Position numbers and translations under genes: made by a program
Part shown: positions 7,049 through 11,519 of the stretch, piece after piece
Numbering within the stretch: the stretch's first letter is position 1
Layout: each line of letters opens with the position of its first letter
Assembly (NCBI GenBank): GCA_903842855.1
Contig: CAIMNT010000231.1
Coordinates: 1 to 11,519 of the forward strand
From: an uncultured Actinomycetes bacterium
GTDB lineage: Bacteria; Actinomycetota; Actinomycetes; Nanopelagicales; Nanopelagicaceae
Direction: 5' to 3'
Length of the DNA stretch: 11,519 nucleotides
The notes under the pieces: model-generated
The model's input: only the letters and a program-made list of their open reading frames with translations
Told to the model about the DNA's origin: nothing
Databases searched by the model: none

Positions 7049-7891
7049 ATGGCTCTTTTTAGTAAAATCCTTGCCAAGATTCGTGGTGGTAGTGCGACGC
7101 AATCAGACTGGGATGAACTCAGAAAATCTCTTATTGAGGCTGACCTCGGTGCAACTCTCAGTGAAGAGATTATTTCCGCAGCTCAGAGTCACAAAGGGAA
7201 TGATGCCCAAGCTGCAATTACGGAGGCGCTGCGCGGAGCGCTCACTAGTAGTTCTCGTGAATTAGCGTTCAATGGTTCTCGTCCGACGACAGTTTTGGTA
7301 GTTGGAGTTAATGGAACGGGAAAGACCACATCGGTCGCAAAATTAGCGCAATCGCTTTCTACGCAAGGCAAGACTATGGTCGTTGCAGCGGCCGACACCT
7401 TTCGCGCCGCGGCAATCGAACAACTTCAGACGTGGGGTGAGCGAATTGGGGTGCGAGTTATCGCCGGCAAATTCCAAGGTGATCCCGCATCCGTTGTCTT
7501 TGATGCGGCCCGAACGGCGAAGGAGATGCAGGTCGATTATCTGATTGTTGATACCGCAGGGCGCCTTCACACCAAATCTAATTTGATGGATGAACTTGGA
7601 AAAATTCGTCGGGTGGTAGAGAAGGCTGGGGGAGTAGACGAGGTACTCCTGGTGGTAGATGCCACAACGGGACAAAATGGGATTATTCAGGCACGGAGCT
7701 TCATCGAGAGCGTGGCTGTCACGGGCTTGATACTCACCAAGATGGATGGTTCGGCCAAAGGCGGCGTCGCACTCGCAATTGAACGGGCCACGGGGGTTCC
7801 GATCAAATTTGTGGGGACCGGTGAGAGCGCGACGGACTTCGCCACTTTCGAAGCAGACACCTATATTTCAGGGCTGATTGGTTCCGATTAG
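7049..7891 (+). CDS. ftsY: Signal recognition particle receptor FtsY, minimal NG-domain form
   Basis: FtsY is the membrane-associated GTPase that receives the SRP (Ffh plus 4.5S RNA) and hands nascent membrane proteins to SecYEG. The 280-residue protein is the NG core only. The N domain covers about 1-75. The G domain has G1 GVNGTGKTT (86-94), DTFRAAA (116-122), G3 DTAGR (168-172), G4 TKMD (230-233) and G5 GTGE (256-259). The acidic A domain and the N-terminal membrane segment of longer actinobacterial FtsY proteins are missing. The first helix, MALFSKILAKIRGG, is amphipathic and basic and may bind the membrane instead. The ATG at 7049 follows the smc stop by 16 bases. DTFRAAA, the closing GTGE and the smc-ftsY context separate it from Ffh, which would also carry an M domain. 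Confidence 0.96.
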   Translation: MALFSKILAKIRGGSATQSDWDELRKSLIEADLGATLSEEIISAAQSHKGNDAQAAITEALRGALTSSSRELAFNGSRPTTVLVVGVNGTGKTTSVAKLAQSLSTQGKTMVVAAADTFRAAAIEQLQTWGERIGVRVIAGKFQGDPASVVFDAARTAKEMQVDYLIVDTAGRLHTKSNLMDELGKIRRVVEKAGGVDEVLLVVDATTGQNGIIQARSFIESVAVTGLILTKMDGSAKGGVALAIERATGVPIKFVGTGESATDFATFEADTYISGLIGSD

Positions 7892-7909
7892 GCGAATCGT
7901 CTGTTAAAT

Positions 7910-7924
7910 TTACGCCGTTCGTAA
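7910..7924. promoter_or_regulatory. Palindrome upstream of amtB, candidate operator
   Basis: The gap between ftsY and amtB (7892-8013) contains a perfect 5-5-5 palindrome, TTACG-N5-CGTAA. Flanking it are TCGTCT at 7897-7902 and AGACGA at 7924-7929, which can extend the pairing with an asymmetric 8-base bulge. GTTCGT also occurs twice, at 7917 and 7934, a spacing of 17. Ammonium transporter genes in actinobacteria are commonly controlled by nitrogen regulators such as GlnR or AmtR, but I could not match either consensus well. No T-run follows, so a terminator for ftsY is not supported. The site is a guess from symmetry and position. Confidence 0.3.
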
Positions 7925-7992
7925 GACGAAATAGTTCGTGCCAGTGTCGGCCAACTTTCTTCGGACCTCTCAATGATGAGATCTCCTCACCT

Positions 7993-7998
7993 TAAAAT
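7993..7998 (+). promoter_or_regulatory. Possible -10 element for amtB
   Basis: TAAAAT lies in an A/T-rich run just upstream of the amtB Shine-Dalgarno sequence GGAGA (8005-8009). It matches a sigma-70-type -10 at five of six positions. The sequence 17 bases upstream (about 7970-7975) does not resemble a -35 box, and the implied leader would be only about 10 bases. The call is weak; an activator-dependent promoter would fit the poor -35. Confidence 0.25.
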
Positions 7999-8013
7999 AA
8001 AAATGGAGAATCT

Positions 8014-9330
8014 ATGCATTTCTTAATGGGCACCGCTGTATCCGCTGCGGCTACAGCAACAGATGCCACAAACCATGCAGATACCGCTTGGCTCCTGGCA
8101 TCTTCCGCACTCGTCCTACTTATGACCCCAGGTCTGGCCTTCTTCTACGGCGGAATGGTTCGCGGTAAGAACGTTCTCGGAATGTTGGCACAGAACTATG
8201 TAACTATGGGAACCGTATCCGTACTTTGGATTCTTGGAGTTTACTCACTTGCATTCCAAGGTAGTAACGGTCTCATCGGTAATCTAAAGAATTTCGGACT
8301 CAACCATATTTGGATGGAACCGACTGGATTGTCCCTCACAATTCCGCCGATGGTCTTCGTTGCATTCCAATTGATGTTCGCGATTATTACTCCAGCCCTC
8401 ATTACTGGTGGTACAGCTGACCGTCTTAAGTTCGGTAGCTGGGTCGCCTTCTCCTCACTCTGGTTAATCCTTGTTTATGCACCTGTTGCACACTGGGTAT
8501 TCTCACCAGCAGGATGGTTGGCTAAGAAAGGCGCAGAAGACTTTGCAGGTGGAACTGTGGTTCACGCCAACGCAGGTGCTGCGGCCCTCGCTGTCATCCT
8601 TGTAATTGGTAAGCGCAAGGGTTGGCCAAAAGAGCGTATGCGTCCACACAATGTTCCATACGTACTTCTAGGTGCAGGTCTCTTGTGGTTTGGTTGGTTC
8701 GGCTTCAACGCTGGATCGGCTCTCTCTGCAAACACCTTGTCTGCATATGCCTTCGTTAACACAAACACCGCAACCGGTGCCGCACTTCTCGGTTGGATCA
8801 TCACTGAAAAGTTCCGCGATGGTCACTCAACAACGCTCGGTGCTGCATCTGGCGCTGTTGCTGGTCTTGTCGCAATCACACCTGCGTGTGGATTCGTAAG
8901 CCCTGTTGGATCTATCGTGATCGGTCTCCTTGCTGGTGCAGTCTGCTGCTTGGCAACTGGTCTCAAGAACATCTTAAAGTTTGATGATGCACTTGATGTT
9001 GTAGGCGTTCACCTTGTCGGCGGTATCTTGGGTGCCCTCTTGATTGGCCTCTTCGGAACAGCCATGGTCAACGGTGCAAACGGCGTCTTCTACAAGGGTG
9101 GATGGACTCTTATGGGTCACCAGGCACTTGCAGTAGTAGCCGTTGTCGCTTATTCATTCATCGTCACATACATCCTTGCCTTCATCTTGGAGAAGACGGT
9201 TGGATTGCGGGTATCTGAAGAGGATGAGGCCGCTGGTCTCGACCTTTCACAGCATGCAGAAACTGCTTACGAATCCGCCACTTTCAGTGATGGATCTCGT
9301 TTCCTCTCCAACTTCACCTCTAACAACTAA
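8014..9330 (+). CDS. amtB: Ammonium channel/transporter AmtB
   Basis: AmtB is a trimeric inner-membrane channel that takes up ammonium. The 438-residue protein has about 11 hydrophobic segments from residue 24 to about 395. Key sites are visible: the family signature DFAGGTVVHANAG, the twin pore histidines H184 and H333 (GVHLVGG), the HW pair at 160-161, FQLMFAIITPALI near 118-130, and WFGWFGFNAGSA (225-236) with gate-region phenylalanines. The cytoplasmic tail, LRVSEEDEAAGLDLSQHAETAYES, is of the kind that meets the PII T-loop. There is no clear cleaved signal peptide, only a short Ala/Thr-rich N terminus. GGAGA precedes the ATG at 8014. By my reading all eight arginine codons are CGN, unlike mutM, suggesting high expression. 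The amtB-glnB pair is the classic gate-and-regulator arrangement. Confidence 0.98.
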   Translation: MHFLMGTAVSAAATATDATNHADTAWLLASSALVLLMTPGLAFFYGGMVRGKNVLGMLAQNYVTMGTVSVLWILGVYSLAFQGSNGLIGNLKNFGLNHIWMEPTGLSLTIPPMVFVAFQLMFAIITPALITGGTADRLKFGSWVAFSSLWLILVYAPVAHWVFSPAGWLAKKGAEDFAGGTVVHANAGAAALAVILVIGKRKGWPKERMRPHNVPYVLLGAGLLWFGWFGFNAGSALSANTLSAYAFVNTNTATGAALLGWIITEKFRDGHSTTLGAASGAVAGLVAITPACGFVSPVGSIVIGLLAGAVCCLATGLKNILKFDDALDVVGVHLVGGILGALLIGLFGTAMVNGANGVFYKGGWTLMGHQALAVVAVVAYSFIVTYILAFILEKTVGLRVSEEDEAAGLDLSQHAETAYESATFSDGSRFLSNFTSNN

Positions 9331-9347
9331 TCCACTAAGGGGCAAAA

Positions 9348-9686
9348 ATGAAACTCATTACAGCAATCATCAAGCCATTTAAGTTGGATGATGTAAAGAA
9401 TGCTCTCAACGCATTTGGTATCACTGGTATGACCGTCTCAGAAGCTATGGGCTTTGGTCGTACACGTGGCCACACCGAGGTCTATCGCGGTGCGGAATAC
9501 ACCATTGATTTGATTCCAAAGATTCGTCTTGAAGTCGTCGTCGACTCAGCTGATGCTGAAAAAGTCATCGATGTAATCGTCAAGGCAGCTTCAACCGGTG
9601 CAATTGGGGATGGAAAGGTTTGGTCAGTTCCTGTAGACCATATCGTCCGTGTCCGTACCGGTGAGCGTGGAGTCGACGCTATTTAA
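9348..9686 (+). CDS. glnB: Nitrogen regulatory protein PII (GlnB/GlnK)
   Basis: PII is a trimeric cytoplasmic signal protein that binds ATP/ADP and 2-oxoglutarate and, in its unmodified form, plugs AmtB under nitrogen excess. The 112-residue length is exactly the family norm. Landmarks are MKLITAIIKPFKLDDVK at the N terminus, the T-loop at about 37-55 with YRGAEY and the modifiable Tyr51, TGAIGDGKVW (the B-loop nucleotide signature, residues 83-92) and the C-terminal VRVRTGERGVDAI. Linkage to amtB suggests a GlnK-type role, though actinobacteria usually have a single PII. Tyr51 would be modified by the adjacent GlnD (adenylylation in the actinobacteria studied). AGGGG at 9338-9342 gives a strong ribosome-binding site, and the gene lies 17 bases after amtB, surely in the same transcript. 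All arginine codons are CGN. Confidence 0.98.
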   Translation: MKLITAIIKPFKLDDVKNALNAFGITGMTVSEAMGFGRTRGHTEVYRGAEYTIDLIPKIRLEVVVDSADAEKVIDVIVKAASTGAIGDGKVWSVPVDHIVRVRTGERGVDAI

Positions 9687-9698
9687 GGAACCATTTAA

Positions 9699-9711
9699 GT
9701 AGGCTACCTAC
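9699..9711 (+). promoter_or_regulatory. Hairpin covering the glnD ribosome-binding region
   Basis: Immediately before the glnD ATG is a perfect inverted repeat GTAGG-CTA-CCTAC. The left arm contains the only Shine-Dalgarno-like bases (AGG, 9701-9703) upstream of the start, so folding would hide them. The stem is only five base pairs with a three-base loop, so stability is modest. It could lower GlnD synthesis relative to AmtB and GlnB; that role is inferred. Confidence 0.4.
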
Positions 9712-11519
9712 ATGGGTACTAGGGAGCGCCGCGAAAGATCTGATGCGAGTGATCGTGAACTCGTAGATCTCTTTCACGGCGCTCTTCTCATTGCTGGAGT
9801 TTCCGAAAGACAGATCGCACTTGCTGCGGTGGGAGGCTTTGGTAGGGGAGAGCTATCGCCTGGCTCAGATCTCGATATTCTCTTTATTCACATTGGCTTG
9901 CCAGAGAAGGTTTTAAGTACATTCGTTAAGGCGATGCTCAATCCACTGTGGAATGAAGGACGACAGATTGATTACTCGGTCCGTACTCGTAAAGAGACTA
10001 AAGCAGTAGCCGGCGGAGATATAAAAGTCATATTTGGTCTGCTCGATATTCGACACGTCATTGGTAATGAACTCTTAACTCAAGGCGTAGAGGCCGATGC
10101 AAATAAGCAATGGCGCAGGAAGATCCGTGCCTATCTTCCGATGGTTCGCAAGGCGGTCGCTACTCGAACTGAAGCATTTGGAGAGATGGCCTTCTTACTC
10201 GAGCCTGATATTAAAGAGTCGCGAGGTGGCTTACGCGATATCAACACCATACGAAATCTTGCGAAGAGCGAGTTTGTTCCCATCGCCTTAGATCGATTGG
10301 CTGCTGCCGAGGCTCTCTTTGGAAATGTGCGAGAGCGTTTACATTTAGTGACTGGGCGCACTCGTGATCAGTTACTTCTTACGGAGCAAGATGCCGTTGC
10401 CGCAGCCCTGGATTTCTCGGACGCAGATGAGTTGATGCTAGAGCTTTCGCGGGCGGCTCGCTCAGTTGATTACGTGATGCAGTTGGCCTGGTATCGCATT
10501 GAGGAGCGCTTGCATCGAATCTCACTTCGCCGGAGTAAGCGCGTTCCTGTCGCGAAGGGGCTTTACCGTTATCGCAGCGAGATCGGAGTCCTTGATGACT
10601 ATGACATTAAGGCTGACCCCGGTATTGGGCTTCGCGCCGCAGCCATTGCTGCGCAACGCGGCGTCCGAATTTCACTGGAAAGTGCCATGCGCATTGCCGA
10701 CGATTTCACTCCTCTTCCAACTCCCTGGCCGAGGCAGACCCGAGAGGATTTAGTTGCCTTCATAGGCGCGGGAGAGTCGATGGTCAGTGTCTTTGAATCA
10801 CTCGATCAAGAGGATCTCATTGCACGATGGATTCCGGAGTGGGCTCATGTGCGCTTTCTACCGCAGCGAAATGTGCTGCACCATCACACTGTCGATCGTC
10901 ACATGTTAGAGACAGCGGTACGAGCTGCAGCGCTAACCCGCCAGGTACACAGACCAGATCTACTTCTAGTCGGAGCGCTCTTCCATGATATTGGAAAGGG
11001 ATATCTAGGGGAGGATCACTCAGAGTTCGGCGCAGAACTTATAAAGCCTTTAGCAAAAAGAATGGGTTTTAGCGATAACGACGCCGAATATTTAGCAAAG
11101 ATGGTTAGCCTCCATCTTCTCTTGCCGACGGTAGCTACGCGCCGTGATATCGATGACCCCCAAACTATTGAATACGTTCTCTCACTTGTCGATAGCGCTG
11201 AGCTTTTAGAGTTGTTGCACGCCCTTAGCATCGCTGATGGTGAGGCGACAGGGCGAACTGCCTGGACCGAATGGAAAGCCGGTCTGGTCGAGAGCCTTGT
11301 CACTCGCACTCTGGGGGCTATGCAGGGAGTTGCCCCGCCTCCACAACCTGAACTTACGCCCGATCAAATTTCAAAGGTAGCTCAACGTGAATTGTCGCTA
11401 GAAGTGAGTGAGCGGGGTGATGTTCTAGACATTGAAATTGTGGCCCCCGATCGAGTTGGTCTACTTTCGGCAATCTCCGCAGTATTCACCGTGATGCGCC
11501 TTGATGTGCGCTCTGCAAA
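9712..11519 (+). CDS. glnD: [Protein-PII] nucleotidyltransferase GlnD (3' partial)
   Basis: GlnD senses glutamine and attaches or removes a nucleotide at Tyr51 of PII. The frame stays open from the ATG at 9712 to the window edge, giving 602 codons; full-length relatives have about 800-890. The nucleotidyltransferase domain shows GGFGRGELSPGSDLDILF from residue 41, with catalytic D53 and D55. The linker includes the ESRGGLRDI typical of GlnD. The HD phosphohydrolase domain, for nucleotide removal, has HHHTVDRHMLET from H390, FHDIGKG with H425-D426, and H468 in LHLLLP. The first ACT domain, for glutamine sensing, begins about residue 572 with LDIEIVAPDRVGLLSAIS. The rest of the ACT region lies outside. 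An in-frame TAG at 9700-9702 fixes the ATG as the first possible start. It lies 25 bases after glnB. Confidence 0.96.
   Translation, partial: MGTRERRERSDASDRELVDLFHGALLIAGVSERQIALAAVGGFGRGELSPGSDLDILFIHIGLPEKVLSTFVKAMLNPLWNEGRQIDYSVRTRKETKAVAGGDIKVIFGLLDIRHVIGNELLTQGVEADANKQWRRKIRAYLPMVRKAVATRTEAFGEMAFLLEPDIKESRGGLRDINTIRNLAKSEFVPIALDRLAAAEALFGNVRERLHLVTGRTRDQLLLTEQDAVAAALDFSDADELMLELSRAARSVDYVMQLAWYRIEERLHRISLRRSKRVPVAKGLYRYRSEIGVLDDYDIKADPGIGLRAAAIAAQRGVRISLESAMRIADDFTPLPTPWPRQTREDLVAFIGAGESMVSVFESLDQEDLIARWIPEWAHVRFLPQRNVLHHHTVDRHMLETAVRAAALTRQVHRPDLLLVGALFHDIGKGYLGEDHSEFGAELIKPLAKRMGFSDNDAEYLAKMVSLHLLLPTVATRRDIDDPQTIEYVLSLVDSAELLELLHALSIADGEATGRTAWTEWKAGLVESLVTRTLGAMQGVAPPPQPELTPDQISKVAQRELSLEVSERGDVLDIEIVAPDRVGLLSAISAVFTVMRLDVRSA

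Noticed and set aside
7978..7985. GAGATCTC palindrome before amtB as an operator
   Set aside because: An eight-base restriction-site-like palindrome is expected by chance in a sequence this size and has no extended symmetry.
9143..9382. Plus-strand open frame spanning the end of amtB and start of glnB
   Set aside because: It is an out-of-frame reading of two confidently identified genes, with no domain or proper start signal.

Overview
The window is a compact, almost entirely plus-strand block of conserved housekeeping genes. The order is rsmD (3' end) - coaD - sepIVA-like - yceD/DUF177 - rpmF - rnc - mutM - smc - ftsY - amtB - glnB - glnD (5' part, open at the right edge). This order, a DivIVA-like protein matching mycobacterial SepIVA, and the ftsY-amt-glnB-glnD run are typical of Actinobacteria. 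By eye the base composition is near 50% GC, and spacing is very tight: several genes overlap, and only two noncoding gaps exceed 100 bases. Both points suggest a small-genome, streamlined actinobacterium, possibly of the freshwater Nanopelagicales (acI) type. That placement is inference, not proof.

Left part (1-7032): coaD makes the last-but-one step of coenzyme A synthesis. The SepIVA-like coiled-coil protein is probably a cell division/envelope factor. The DUF177 protein is paired with ribosomal protein L32, as in most bacteria. rnc (RNase III), mutM (8-oxoguanine/Fpg glycosylase) and smc (chromosome condensin) follow with overlapping or nearly abutting ends. From rpmF through smc the genes look like one transcription unit; the rnc start sits just after the rpmF stop and seems to use a CTG codon.

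Right part (7049-11519): ftsY encodes a minimal signal-recognition-particle receptor. A 122-base gap then carries a palindrome and a possible promoter before a nitrogen module: ammonium channel AmtB, PII protein GlnB with the modifiable Tyr51, and the PII-modifying enzyme GlnD. GlnD modifies GlnB, and GlnB gates AmtB, so the three form a nitrogen-sensing circuit. A small hairpin covers the ribosome-binding region of glnD and could set its output below that of amtB-glnB.

I found no mobile element, CRISPR array, tRNA, rRNA or accessory system, and no convincing intrinsic terminator. The points worth a second look are the unusual rnc start, the shortened SepIVA, the N-terminally reduced FtsY, and the small RNA/DNA structures before rpmF, amtB and glnD.
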